From the NCBI GenBank assembly GCA_004193285.1, contig SECP01000001.1, positions 186,001 through 250,000 on the forward strand: a stretch of DNA of 64,000 bases, given 5' to 3'. Of this stretch, positions 7,529 to 15,704 are shown one piece after another; position 1 is the first letter of the stretch; each line of letters starts with the position of its first letter. The notes under the pieces were generated by a model. That model had not been told where the DNA came from and did not search any database. It saw only the letters and a program-made list of their open reading frames with translations. Origin of the DNA: Myxococcales bacterium (lineage in GTDB: Bacteria > Myxococcota_A > Polyangia > Polyangiales > Polyangiaceae). A program made the position numbers and the translations under genes.

Positions 7529-9759
7529 TAGCGCTCGTTTCTGAGACGGGAAAGGGCCACGGCACTACCGAGGCAGGTGAGGATGGGGGCCAGAGCCGCC
7601 GGCGCGAACCCGAAGGCTGCCACCACCACGCCACACAGCGCCGGCGCGAGGATGAGGACGTAACCGAGCTGCGCCTCGCGGTGGGCACGGTGGGCGACTC
7701 GCAGCGAATAAGCGGCGTCCCTCACGTCGTCCGACGCGAGCTGCACGCTCCACTCCGCCGAGCTCGAGCCAGCCACCGACAGTGCCACCGAAACGTCTGC
7801 GGCGGACAGGGCGCTGTCGTCGATGGGGGTACGCCCGACTACGGCCACCACCGCGCCGCCGTCACGCAGACGGCGCACTTCGTCGCCTCGCTCTCCGGGC
7901 GGGACCTCGGGGCGAAGGTGGTCGATGTCCAGCGCGCGACCGAGCGCTTCGCAAGTGTCACGCGCGTCGCCGGAGAGCAGGATTGGCTCGACGTGCACGT
8001 CCAGCACGTGCTGCACCGCGGCGCGCGCGCCGGCGCGCAGGCCGTCTTGCAGCCCGATGACGCCGATGAGCCGGTTACCGAGCGCCACGAGCAGCACACT
8101 GCGGCCCATCGCCTCCAGCTCACTGATGCGCGCCTCGGCGCCGGCGACGCCAATGCGCTCCCGTAGCATCAGGGCGCGGCTACCCACCGCGAGGGTTTGG
8201 CCGCTGCCGGCGACGGCGGTGATGCCGAGACCGGGCACCGGAGTGGGGCTGCGCACGGCGTCGGGCCTGACGCTGCGCGCCCGCGCTGCTCGCAGCACCG
8301 CGGCGGCCGCAGGGTGCTCGACGCTAGCTTCCGCGCCGGCCGCGAACGACAGCACGCTCTCCGCGTCGTGGCCCGACAGCGCGTCGATGCTCGTCACCTC
8401 CGGCTCGCCGAGCAGCAGCGTGCCACGCGCGCAGAACGCGACGCTGGACACGCGCCCGGCGCGTTCCAGCGCCTCCGCGGAGCGGAACGCGATGCCGCGA
8501 CGCAGCGACGCGAGCACCGCTCGCATCAGCTGCAGCGACCCAATCTCCGCCAGCCCCGCTTGCGCGAAAGCGGCGTAGCTGGCGACGCCGAGCAACATGA
8601 CGCTCGGGCTCGAGCCGCTGCCGGCGAAGGCGAGCAGGGCGGCGAACCCAGCCACGAATGGAGCGGCCCGCTCGGCGAGGTGGCGACCCAGGCGCGCGAG
8701 CTTGCCGTGCACGTCCGCCCGCCGCCGCGGATCGTGTGCGAGCCGAACGAACGCGCGATCGTGACCAGCCCAGCCGACGATGGCCCGCAGCGTACCTTCC
8801 AGCACGGTCGCGCCCGCGACCAAGCTGTCACCCTCTTTGCGCTCCACCTGAGCCTTGGCGCCGAACCATGGCAGGACCAGCGCGGTGCCAGCGGTGACGG
8901 TGGCGTCCACCGGTAAGATGTCCCCCGGCTCCACGACGATTTCTTCGCCGGGCCGCAAATCGGCAGCGCTGGTGCTCTGGACCTCGCCGGCTACGATGCG
9001 CCGCCCTGGTTGGTCCAGCGCCGCGAGGAGCTGGAGCCTCTCCAGCTCCAAGGGCCGGCGAGCGCGCCGAACCATCAGCAGGCCCGTCGCCGCGCACAGC
9101 GTGACGATGCCGGCGAGGACGATGGCGCTCTCGGCCTCGACCTGCTCCGAAAGCCGCAGGCCAATGGCGGCCGCGGTCGCGACGACCGGGCCCGACAAGG
9201 TGGCGAGCGGGTTCAGCTCCGTGACGCTCCGGTGACCCATCGCGCACTCGGCCACGAGCGCGGCCGTGGCCACCGCGGCGACCACCAACCGCGCCGCGAG
9301 CGACAGCTCCGAGCTCCCGGTGAGCGCCAGCACGAGCGATAGCGCGGCGCCCAGAACGGAGAGCGACAGCAGCAGCGTTCCGGCATCCACCGAGAGAGCA
9401 GGATCGAACGGTAGATGAGCGGCATCCGAATCCGCTTCGCCTGGCTCCGGCTGACTCGTGCCCGCGGCCTCCTCGCTCCCGCCGGACGGCTCCGAAAGCG
9501 CTTCCGCTTCGTCCAGGCTGGGTAGCGGCTCAGCCCAGGACGGATCTTCGAACGAGGGGAGCGGGGCCGCGGCCGCGGTAGGGGTATGCCGCAGCCGGGC
9601 TTGCGAGCGCTCTGGCTCCCCGACGCGATACGTTTGCTCGCAGCTGACGCTGCAGAAGTAGCAAAAGCGTTCGTGAAAATGCGCGACGCGTGGCGCTCGA
9701 AGCGGATCGACCGGCGCGTGGCAGCTCGCGCACGGTAGCGTCTCCGCCGCGAGGCTCAT
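7528..9759 (-). CDS. Degenerate heavy-metal (P1B-type) ATPase-like protein with Cys-rich N-terminal domain
   Basis: 743 residues with P1B-ATPase architecture but without the catalytic signatures. Residues 10-40 hold CASC and CYFCSVSC, a TRASH/YHS-like metal site; a Ser/Glu-rich linker follows to about 115. Membrane segments lie near 125-148, 154-172, 187-203 and 211-230, then 365-400, and 698-737. The actuator region is present, but the TGE loop reads FGA (299-301). The membrane CPC reads AQA (399-401). The phosphorylation motif DKTGT reads CARGT, so the catalytic Asp is Cys443. GDGxND reads GRTPIDD (642-648). The nucleotide-domain HP (EHP, 481-483) and SGD (596-598) remain. The frame is intact and long, so it is not an obvious pseudogene. 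It is coupled to argD upstream (ATGA) and the Fur-family gene downstream (TAATG). It probably cannot pump; a metal-sensing or scaffold role is inference. Confidence 0.75.
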   Translation of the reverse strand: MSLAAETLPCASCHAPVDPLRAPRVAHFHERFCYFCSVSCEQTYRVGEPERSQARLRHTPTAAAAPLPSFEDPSWAEPLPSLDEAEALSEPSGGSEEAAGTSQPEPGEADSDAAHLPFDPALSVDAGTLLLSLSVLGAALSLVLALTGSSELSLAARLVVAAVATAALVAECAMGHRSVTELNPLATLSGPVVATAAAIGLRLSEQVEAESAIVLAGIVTLCAATGLLMVRRARRPLELERLQLLAALDQPGRRIVAGEVQSTSAADLRPGEEIVVEPGDILPVDATVTAGTALVLPWFGAKAQVERKEGDSLVAGATVLEGTLRAIVGWAGHDRAFVRLAHDPRRRADVHGKLARLGRHLAERAAPFVAGFAALLAFAGSGSSPSVMLLGVASYAAFAQAGLAEIGSLQLMRAVLASLRRGIAFRSAEALERAGRVSSVAFCARGTLLLGEPEVTSIDALSGHDAESVLSFAAGAEASVEHPAAAAVLRAARARSVRPDAVRSPTPVPGLGITAVAGSGQTLAVGSRALMLRERIGVAGAEARISELEAMGRSVLLVALGNRLIGVIGLQDGLRAGARAAVQHVLDVHVEPILLSGDARDTCEALGRALDIDHLRPEVPPGERGDEVRRLRDGGAVVAVVGRTPIDDSALSAADVSVALSVAGSSSAEWSVQLASDDVRDAAYSLRVAHRAHREAQLGYVLILAPALCGVVVAAFGFAPAALAPILTCLGSAVALSRLRNER

Positions 9760-10955
9760 GGCAGCGCGCCGAGCACTCGATCCACGATGTCCAGCGCGGC
9801 GCCCAGCTCCGCGGCGGTGATGTTGAGGGGCGGCGACACGCGCAGCGCTTGACCACCGGCGATCGTCACCAGCACGCCCGCGTCTTGCAGCTTGCCGAGC
9901 ACGTCTCGAGCGTCCACCTCGTCCTTCAGTACGAGCGCCTGCAGCAAGCCGCGACCGCGCGCGCTCGCCACCAGCTTGGGGTACTTGCTCCCGAGCGCGC
10001 CGAGGCGCTCCGCCAGCTGGGCGCCGCGCGCCTCCACGTTCTCGAGCAGCTTCTCCTGCTCGATGGTGCGGAGCACCGCGAGCGCGGCGGCGGAGGCGAG
10101 GGGATTGCCACCGAAAGTCGACCCGTGACTGCCCGGCGGAAGCGCCTCCGCTAGGTGCTCGATGCAGAGCATGGCTCCGATGGGCACGCCGCCGGCCAAG
10201 CCTTTGGCGAGCGCGACCACGTCTGGCTTCACGCCGGCTTGCTGAAAGCCGAGAAACTTGCCGGTCCGGCCGACGCCGGTCTGAATCTCGTCCGCCAAGA
10301 GGAGCGCGCCCGCTTCGTCCACGATGTCGCGAAGGGCTTGGAGGAAGCCGGCTGGGGCCGGCAAAACGCCGCCCTCTCCTTGGACCGCTTCGACCAAGAT
10401 GCCCGCGACGTCCGGACCCATTTCCTGGCGCACTCGCTCGACGTTGCCGAACGGTACGTGAGTCACCCCCGGCAGCGGACCGAAGCCGTCCTTGTACTTG
10501 GGCTGACCGGTGGCGGCGAGCGCGCCCAGGGTGCGACCGTGAAACGCGTTGTCGAACGCGATGATCCGGTAGCGGTCCTTCTCGCCCTTCGCGTAGTAGT
10601 GCCGGCGCGCGAGCTTGAGCGTCGCCTCGATGGCCTCCGTCCCGGAGTTACAGAAGAAGACGCGAGCCATGCCCGTGAGCTGCGTGAGCTTCGCCGCGAG
10701 CTCCACATTGGGCTGGTTGTAAAAGTAATTGGAGAGGTGGACGAGCTGCTTGGCTTGCTCCGCCACCGCGGCGGCGAGGGCCGGGTGCGCGTGCCCGAGC
10801 GTGCTCACGGCGATGCCCGCGAACAGATCGAAGTACTGTTTGCCGGACGCGTCCCACAGCCGCGAGCCTTCGCCACGGACGATGACGAACGGGGGCTGGC
10901 GGTAATTGGGGTAGAGGTGGTCGCGACCGAGCGCTACGAGAGCATCTTGGGACAT
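9756..10955 (-). CDS. argD: Acetylornithine aminotransferase (class III PLP aminotransferase)
   Basis: 399 residues, full family length. It catalyses the PLP-dependent conversion of N-acetylornithine and 2-oxoglutarate to N-acetylglutamate semialdehyde and glutamate in arginine synthesis. Visible marks are FDLFAGIAVSTLGHAHP, FFCNSGTEAIEATLKLAR, FHGRTLGALAATGQ, LLADEIQTGVGRTG, and the PLP lysine in DVVALAKGLAGGVPIGA. The C terminus (ALRVSPPLNIT) is typical of ArgD. Close relatives act on succinylornithine or other omega-amino substrates, so the exact substrate is inferred. It is the first gene of the argD / ATPase-like / Fur operon; its stop overlaps the next start by four bases. Confidence 0.85.
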   Translation of the reverse strand: MSQDALVALGRDHLYPNYRQPPFVIVRGEGSRLWDASGKQYFDLFAGIAVSTLGHAHPALAAAVAEQAKQLVHLSNYFYNQPNVELAAKLTQLTGMARVFFCNSGTEAIEATLKLARRHYYAKGEKDRYRIIAFDNAFHGRTLGALAATGQPKYKDGFGPLPGVTHVPFGNVERVRQEMGPDVAGILVEAVQGEGGVLPAPAGFLQALRDIVDEAGALLLADEIQTGVGRTGKFLGFQQAGVKPDVVALAKGLAGGVPIGAMLCIEHLAEALPPGSHGSTFGGNPLASAAALAVLRTIEQEKLLENVEARGAQLAERLGALGSKYPKLVASARGRGLLQALVLKDEVDARDVLGKLQDAGVLVTIAGGQALRVSPPLNITAAELGAALDIVDRVLGALP

Positions 10956-10974
10956 CTTCGGGGCGCCTCTTTTA

Positions 10975-11760
10975 TCACAGCTTGCGGCGAAGGCTCAGGA
11001 TGACCTCGGACGCCTCCACGACGCCGCTCCCCATCGGTCTAGCGGTGACGTAGCGGGGCCGAAGCGTGGACTTTCCGCGCAGATTCGCGACGCCGATGCT
11101 CACCGCGAACGCCGCGAAGCAGGAGGCGTCGTTCTCGCTGTCACCGAGGTAGGCGTAGGCGTGCCGGACCGCGGTGCTGTCCAGCCCGGAGTCTTTGGCG
11201 AGGAGCCGCACCGCCCCGCTCGCCTTGTCTGCGTAGTCGAAGGTCGCGTGGAGGTGCACGCTGGAGACGAACGTACGCGCGCCCTGCTCGCGCAGGAACG
11301 CCGACGCCTCCGCCACGCGGTCGGGCGCCACCTGCCGGTACTCGCCGATGTCGAAGGTGCGGTCGGAGACTCGCGCTCGCACGTCGTCCGCAGGCTCCAG
11401 ATCCGGGAACGAAAGCGCGAAGCGATGTAGCAGTTGCGTCAAACGCTCGTCCCGTTCGCGCCGCGTCGCCGCGTCCACCGAGTCTTCCACCAGGATGCGT
11501 TCGCCGCGCCGGGCGCACACGAGAGCGCCGTTCTCGGCCACGATCGCTTTGACTGGGAACAGCCGCGCGAGCACCTCCGCCCACCCAACCGGGCGCCCCG
11601 TGACTCCGTACAATTCCAGGCCCGCTTCGGTCAGGCGGAACAGAGCGCTGTAAGTGGCCTCTGCCAGCCGACCGTGGTCGAGCAGCGTGTCGTCCAGATC
11701 GAAGGCGACGCCGCGCAGCCTTGCGGCTTCGGTGGCGCTCAGCTCGGCGATCGGGCGCAT
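10975..11760 (-). CDS. HAD-superfamily hydrolase, Cof/type IIB-like
   Basis: 261 residues. HAD motif I is VAFDLDDTLLD (nucleophile and acid Asp at about 19 and 21). The late acidic motif is YLGDSENDASCFAAF, the classic GDxxND of Cof-like phosphatases. SIGVANLR after it matches the family pattern A.GVANA. The mid-protein region (GYxxVTGRP, then VAENGALV) matches the type IIB cap architecture. It probably dephosphorylates sugar phosphates or similar small metabolites; the substrate is unknown. Its ATG shares one base with the stop of the upstream RNA methyltransferase (TGATG), so the two are co-translated. Confidence 0.8.
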   Translation of the reverse strand: MRPIAELSATEAARLRGVAFDLDDTLLDHGRLAEATYSALFRLTEAGLELYGVTGRPVGWAEVLARLFPVKAIVAENGALVCARRGERILVEDSVDAATRRERDERLTQLLHRFALSFPDLEPADDVRARVSDRTFDIGEYRQVAPDRVAEASAFLREQGARTFVSSVHLHATFDYADKASGAVRLLAKDSGLDSTAVRHAYAYLGDSENDASCFAAFAVSIGVANLRGKSTLRPRYVTARPMGSGVVEASEVILSLRRKL

Positions 11761-12950
11761 CAGCCCTTACCAATCTCCGCGATCAGCGACGACAGGTAGA
11801 GGCCCTCCGGGAAGGCCGCGGGCACAGGATGATCCGGACCTTGAAAGAAGCGCTCGAGCACGATGGCCCGTAGCCCCACGTCCGCCGCGCCGAGGGAAAG
11901 AGCGCGGGTCAGCTCCGGCAGGCCGATGGCGGCCGAGCAGCTGCAGAGAACGAGGGTGCCGCCGGGGGTCGTCGCGCGGGCGGCTTGACCTGCGAGCTTG
12001 CGCATCATTCCGAGCGCACGGCCCCGCGCCGCGCGAGTGGGAGCGAGCTTCGGCGGATCACAGATCACTAGGTCGTAGCCGCCGCGTTTACCGGCTCGGT
12101 CCAGCGCCTGCACCGAGTCCTCGCACTCGAACCGGATCTTGCCCTCCAGCCCGTTGAGGCGCGCGGCCTCCGCGGCGACCGTGAGCGCGAGCGAGCTCTG
12201 GTCCACGGCCTCCACCTCGGTGGCTCCCGCTCGCGCAGCGCCGAGCGCGAAGGTGCCGACGAAGGCGTACGTGTCCAAGACGCGTCGCCCTCGCGCCAGC
12301 TGCTCGGCGCGCGCCCGCAGGTCGCGTTGGTCGACGTAGAAGCCGGTCTTCTGACCGAGCTCGAGCGGAATACGAAACTGCAAGCCGCGCTCGGAGACGT
12401 CGAAATGGGTCAGGCCCTCGTCGCCGCGCACGATGCCCTTGCCCGCTTCGAAGCCTTCGCTCTTGGCCGCTCGCTCCGAGGTCCGGTCCACGATGGCGCG
12501 CGGCTGCAGCAAACGCTCCAGCGCGTCCAAGATCGCCGTCTCGCGGCGCTTCATGCCGATGGTTCCGAACTGAACCGAGAGCACGTCACCGAGCTGGTCG
12601 ACCACCAACCCGGGAAGCTCGTCACCTTCCGCATGCACCAAGCGCACCGCGTTCGTCTCCCGAGACGGCAAGCCGAGGTGCCGCCGCCGCTCCACCGCCG
12701 CCTCCAAGCGGGCGCCGAGGAGCTTGGCGTCCACCCGGCGGTCCCGCTCGCGGGTGAGGATGCGGACCGGGATCGCGGAGCCGGGGGAATACAGGCCGCG
12801 GCCCAGGAAATTGCCGCGGACGTCCTTCACCTCGACCTCGTCGCCCGCCTGGGCGCCGCCCTCGATTCGCTCCACGGCCTGCGCAAACACCCAGGGGTGC
12901 CCGGCCCAGACCGGCTGGACATGCCCAGCTTTCAACACGACGCTTGCCAC
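11760..12950 (-). CDS. RlmI-like class I SAM-dependent rRNA methyltransferase
   Basis: 396 residues from the GTG at 12950 (VASVVLKAGH). A longer in-frame opening would run into the divergent outer-membrane gene and is Arg/Pro-rich noise. The order fits the RlmI family: an N-terminal PUA-like domain (GHPWVFAQAVERIEG ... VRGNFLGRGLYSPGS), a middle EEHEE-like domain (RLVHAEGDELPGLVVDQ), and a C-terminal Rossmann domain (RVLDTYAFVGTFALGAARAGA) with the DPP motif in VICDPPKLAPTR. RlmI makes m5C1962 in 23S rRNA. The LVLCSCSAAI segment matches the catalytic-Cys region of the family. It sits upstream of the HAD phosphatase in the same operon. Confidence 0.82.
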   Translation of the reverse strand: MASVVLKAGHVQPVWAGHPWVFAQAVERIEGGAQAGDEVEVKDVRGNFLGRGLYSPGSAIPVRILTRERDRRVDAKLLGARLEAAVERRRHLGLPSRETNAVRLVHAEGDELPGLVVDQLGDVLSVQFGTIGMKRRETAILDALERLLQPRAIVDRTSERAAKSEGFEAGKGIVRGDEGLTHFDVSERGLQFRIPLELGQKTGFYVDQRDLRARAEQLARGRRVLDTYAFVGTFALGAARAGATEVEAVDQSSLALTVAAEAARLNGLEGKIRFECEDSVQALDRAGKRGGYDLVICDPPKLAPTRAARGRALGMMRKLAGQAARATTPGGTLVLCSCSAAIGLPELTRALSLGAADVGLRAIVLERFFQGPDHPVPAAFPEGLYLSSLIAEIGKG

Positions 12951-12991
12951 GGGCGCGGTCGTAGCACTTCGGCTAGGCTCCGCCGAGAGCC

Positions 12992-13819
12992 ATGCGCCGC
13001 TTCGCCGTGTCTGCCGTCGCCGCCTCGCTCCTGGTCGCCATTGCCGTGCCCGCCCGGGCGGCGGGGGATTGCCCGGACGGGGACTGGTTCTGCGAGCCCG
13101 CTCCGAGTCCCGCGCCGGGGGAGGCCCCACCGCCCGTTCCGCCCGCGCCTTCTCGAGGCGGGCCCACGGACATGCCTCCGCCGCAGCCTGTTGCGGAAGC
13201 GCCGAGCCCGGCCCAAGGCGAGATGCGCCTGGACGTGCCGCAGATGGAGCCCGCGCGGCCTCGGCGCCGACGCGGCTATCGCGAGTGGGGGCTAAACCTC
13301 CACGCCAACCTCGGCCTCATGGGTGGCGACGACCGCAAGTCGCCGAACGCGGACATGAACGGCATCGGTGCGGCGCTCCGGTTCCGGCCGATTCCGCACA
13401 TCGCGATAGAAGGCTCGCTCGAGCTGCTCTGGGGCACCGACTACAACGGCTACGACCGGTTCGAGGACGCGCTGCTCGTCAACGGCCTGTTTTACGCCAA
13501 CCCGCGCAGCGCCGTTCAATTCTACGGCCTGGCCGGCTTCGGCTTCGGCGCTGCTCACCTGGACAGCGGGCTTGCCGCCGACGGGCAGCCCGTTTTGCGG
13601 GACGAGACGTACGCCTACGTCGGCGGGCAGCTGGGCGTCGGTGTCGAAGGCCGAGTGACGCGCCATTTCGCGCTCGGGGCCGATTTGATCGGCTTTCTGC
13701 GCTGGCGTAACGATCGCAACGCTCGGCGAGAGCCCGAGTTCGTCGACCCGGAGACGGGCAAGACGACGAACACTTCGGGCGGCGGTCTTCTGCGGCTCGG
13801 CGCGACGTTCTACTGGTGA
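12992..13819 (+). CDS. Predicted outer-membrane beta-barrel protein with Pro-rich linker
   Basis: 275 residues. A signal peptide (FAVSAVAASLLVAIAVPARAA) is followed by a Cys pair (GDCPDGDWFCEP) and a long Pro/Ala/Gly linker to about residue 85. A short Arg run (RPRRRRGYREWG) precedes the barrel-like domain. That domain is rich in Gly and aromatic residues in alternating strands and ends in GATFYW; a terminal aromatic residue fits outer-membrane insertion. The motif HIAIEGSLELLWGTDYNG resembles OmpA-like and myxobacterial beta-barrel families. It is divergent from the RlmI-like gene, with only 41 bases between starts, and ends at a strong hairpin shared with the convergent HU-like gene. Confidence 0.65.
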   Translation: MRRFAVSAVAASLLVAIAVPARAAGDCPDGDWFCEPAPSPAPGEAPPPVPPAPSRGGPTDMPPPQPVAEAPSPAQGEMRLDVPQMEPARPRRRRGYREWGLNLHANLGLMGGDDRKSPNADMNGIGAALRFRPIPHIAIEGSLELLWGTDYNGYDRFEDALLVNGLFYANPRSAVQFYGLAGFGFGAAHLDSGLAADGQPVLRDETYAYVGGQLGVGVEGRVTRHFALGADLIGFLRWRNDRNARREPEFVDPETGKTTNTSGGGLLRLGATFYW

Positions 13820-13851
13820 CGCGCGTTCACGGGCGTAGCCACAAAACGCGA

Positions 13852-13883
13852 GCGTCCCCGGCTCCGAAGAGAACCGGGGACGC
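13852..13883. terminator. Bidirectional hairpin terminator between OMP and HU-like genes
   Basis: A perfect 10-bp inverted repeat (gcgtccccgg / ccggggacgc) with a 12-base loop lies between two convergent stops. On the minus strand it is followed after a few bases by TTTT (plus-strand acaaaacgcg), which fits an intrinsic terminator for the HU-like gene. On the plus strand there is no T-run. Confidence 0.65.
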
Positions 13884-13903
13884 CAGGGCACGGACGCAGA
13901 GTC

Positions 13904-14215
13904 TTACTGGACCAGATCCTTCAGAGCCTTGAGCGCGGTCGCACGGACCTTCTTGCTCGCGGGCTTCGCCGGAATCGTGATCGGCTCCTTGGTGAACGGA
14001 TTGATGCCCTGGCGCTCTTTCGTCGCCGGCTTCTTCACCACGCGGAGCTTAACCAGGCCCGGCACCACGAACTCGCCCGGACCACGCGCCGAGAGCTGCT
14101 TGCGGATGAGCTCCTGCAGCGCCTCGAACGTGCGGCTCACGCTCTTCTTGTCCAGATCCGAAGCGTTCGCGATCTCAGCAACTACCTGCGCCTTCGTCAG
14201 TCTCTTCCCAGCCAT
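13904..14215 (-). CDS. HU/IHF-family DNA-binding protein
   Basis: 103 residues, slightly longer than typical HU (about 90). Visible marks are the N-terminal MAGKRLTKAQVVAEIANASDL, the conserved G-E-F of the beta-saddle (RGPGEFVVPGLVKLRVVKK) and the DNA-contacting arm, followed by INPFTKEPITIPAKPASKK and the C-terminal helix. The arm carries KKPATKERQGINPFT in place of the usual RxGRNPxTGE. The protein bends and compacts DNA in the nucleoid. The start is well supported by a GGAGGA ribosome binding site ending five bases upstream of the ATG. It is monocistronic and ends at the 13852-13883 hairpin. Confidence 0.9.
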   Translation of the reverse strand: MAGKRLTKAQVVAEIANASDLDKKSVSRTFEALQELIRKQLSARGPGEFVVPGLVKLRVVKKPATKERQGINPFTKEPITIPAKPASKKVRATALKALKDLVQ

Positions 14216-14531
14216 GTGCTTCCTCCTGATCTCAGTTGTCTAAAAACTTCGCCGTTTTCGTCGGCCTTTGGGCTCATTCCCGCGGGACGAGTCCCGAAGG
14301 CCGCCAAACAAGGCACGCGAACCGATAACAGGGATGGAACAGCTGAATCAAGGGGAAAGAAGCAGCGAGGGCGTCGGATTGAGCTTTTTTTATGGGAGTC
14401 AGTACAGGGGGGGTCACGGGGTCGCGGCCAGGAGGCCCGTTTCGTCGCCGGTCGCCACGCGTTGCCTTGTTCTCTGCTGCGCCAGCGCCTGTGGATATGC
14501 AGAGACGGATTTTTGTAGGAAAAGCTTGAGG
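14216..14531. promoter_or_regulatory. HU-like gene promoter region / 316-base intergenic stretch
   Basis: This stretch lies between the HU-like start and the ybeY stop, both on the minus strand, so it must carry the HU promoter and the ybeY 3' end. A strong ribosome binding site (GGAGGA on the minus strand, 14221-14226) is present. A small palindrome, tcccgcggga, lies near 14278. The stretch is AT-richer than coding DNA (runs such as taaaaacttc and ttttttatgg). A plus-strand open frame here has no domain, no ribosome site and atypical composition, so I do not call it. Confidence 0.45.
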
Positions 14532-15029
14532 TTAGCGGCGCTTCTTCGAGCTTTTCGACAGTTTGCGCGGCGACTTCGGCCGGCGCGGCGGGGCATCCGG
14601 CAGCGGTGCCAGACGCACCAGCTTCTTCGTCATCGTCACCATCTCCCGTTTTTCCTCGGGTTCTGCGTGATCGTAGCCGATGAGGTGCAAGACGCCGTGC
14701 GCGAGCAGGAAGCGCACCTCCTCGACCAACGGGCGCTTGCGCGAACGGGCCTGTCGCTCTGCGGTGTCGAGCGAAATCACCACGTCTCCCAAGATTCCGG
14801 CGGGATCTGGAACGCTTTCGTCCATCGCGAACGCCAGCACGTCAGTCGGTTTGTCTTTCTGCCGGTGCTCGCGGTTGAGGCGATGGATCTCGGCGTCGTC
14901 AGTGAGCAGCACGCTCAGCTCGGCGCTCGGCAGCTCCAGTGTCGCCAGCATGGCGTTACCCAGACTGGCGACGAGCCGCGCCGGCACGTCGTGCTTCAAA
15001 TTTCTCTTGCGGGTGACGAGGGTGGGCAT
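14532..15029 (-). CDS. ybeY: Endoribonuclease YbeY
   Basis: 165 residues from the ATG at 15029 (MPTLVTRKRNL); a start at 15047 would add only MRRREL. YbeY is a zinc-dependent single-strand endoribonuclease needed for 16S rRNA 3'-end maturation and ribosome quality control. The metal-binding signature HGVLHLIGYDHAEPEE (H-x3-H-x5-H) is complete. LNREHRQKDKPTDVLAFAMDE and GDVVISLDTAERQA are standard family segments. The C terminus adds a basic tail rich in Lys, Arg, Pro and Ser. It is not next to phoH or era here, which is the commoner arrangement. Confidence 0.92.
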   Translation of the reverse strand: MPTLVTRKRNLKHDVPARLVASLGNAMLATLELPSAELSVLLTDDAEIHRLNREHRQKDKPTDVLAFAMDESVPDPAGILGDVVISLDTAERQARSRKRPLVEEVRFLLAHGVLHLIGYDHAEPEEKREMVTMTKKLVRLAPLPDAPPRRPKSPRKLSKSSKKRR

Positions 15030-15116
15030 GAGTTCACGCCGTCGCACGGAGCGCTCGGCTGAGGCTTTCTTACACGACTTTCCAAGCTTCGGGTCGGGCG
15101 CTACGTTTCACCAACG

Positions 15117-15704
15117 ATGGCTCGCGCGTCTCGTCCTCCGGGCTTCGACATGACGTACCGTCCGACCGAGACGAGCTTCGGTCCGCCGCTGCTGATTCGC
15201 GTCCCCTCCATCCTTTACGGGCTCCTGGCGGTCACCGCGGTGGTGGTCGTGCTCGTGGCCGAGAGCAGCGCTCCGACGAGCTGGCTGTTCGTGCACGTGG
15301 TGCAGCGCGGGCTACGCGGCTTCATGAGCGCGCGGGTGTTCGCGGGCTGCTTGGTGGTGGGCGCGGTCGCGTCGCTGCTGCGCGCCAACATGCGCGGCGT
15401 TCGGGTGCGCCCGGACGGCGTGGAGTATCGGGACGTCGTGTCGCTGGGTATCCCCAAGCTGCGTCGCTTCAAATGGGCCCAGATCGATCGCGTCATTTTG
15501 GATGCGGGGCGCCACGTTGCGCTCGACCTGTGGGACGGCACCCGCGCGTTCTTGCCGGAGGTCTCCGATCGTCCTTCGCTCGCGGCGACGCTCGAGAAGG
15601 TCGCGCATGCTCGCGCTATCCCGGTACGCGGTGGTCTCGGTTTGGACGAGCTGCCGGACTCCGCCGAGTTCGCGGAGCAGGACGAGGAAGAAGCCGCGAG
15701 CTAA
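15117..15704 (+). CDS. Membrane protein with PH-like domain, function unknown
   Basis: 195 residues. Two hydrophobic segments (about 30-50, ILYGLLAVTAVVVVLVA, and about 78-94, FAGCLVVGAVASLL) form a hairpin. A C-terminal cytoplasmic domain follows, reading GVRVRPDGVEYRDVVSLGIPK, then FKWAQIDRVILDAGRHVALDLWDG. This arrangement resembles bacterial PH-like (bPH2/DUF304-type) domains, where R-W-xx-I marks the second strand pair. The extreme C terminus is acidic (EFAEQDEEEAAS). It is divergent from ybeY and overlaps the convergent lipoprotein stop by four bases. No specific role can be given. Confidence 0.55.
   Translation: MARASRPPGFDMTYRPTETSFGPPLLIRVPSILYGLLAVTAVVVVLVAESSAPTSWLFVHVVQRGLRGFMSARVFAGCLVVGAVASLLRANMRGVRVRPDGVEYRDVVSLGIPKLRRFKWAQIDRVILDAGRHVALDLWDGTRAFLPEVSDRPSLAATLEKVAHARAIPVRGGLGLDELPDSAEFAEQDEEEAAS

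Noticed and set aside
14216-14518. 100-codon plus-strand frame upstream of the HU-like gene
   Set aside because: No ribosome binding site, no domain and composition unlike neighbouring genes. It overlaps the HU promoter region.
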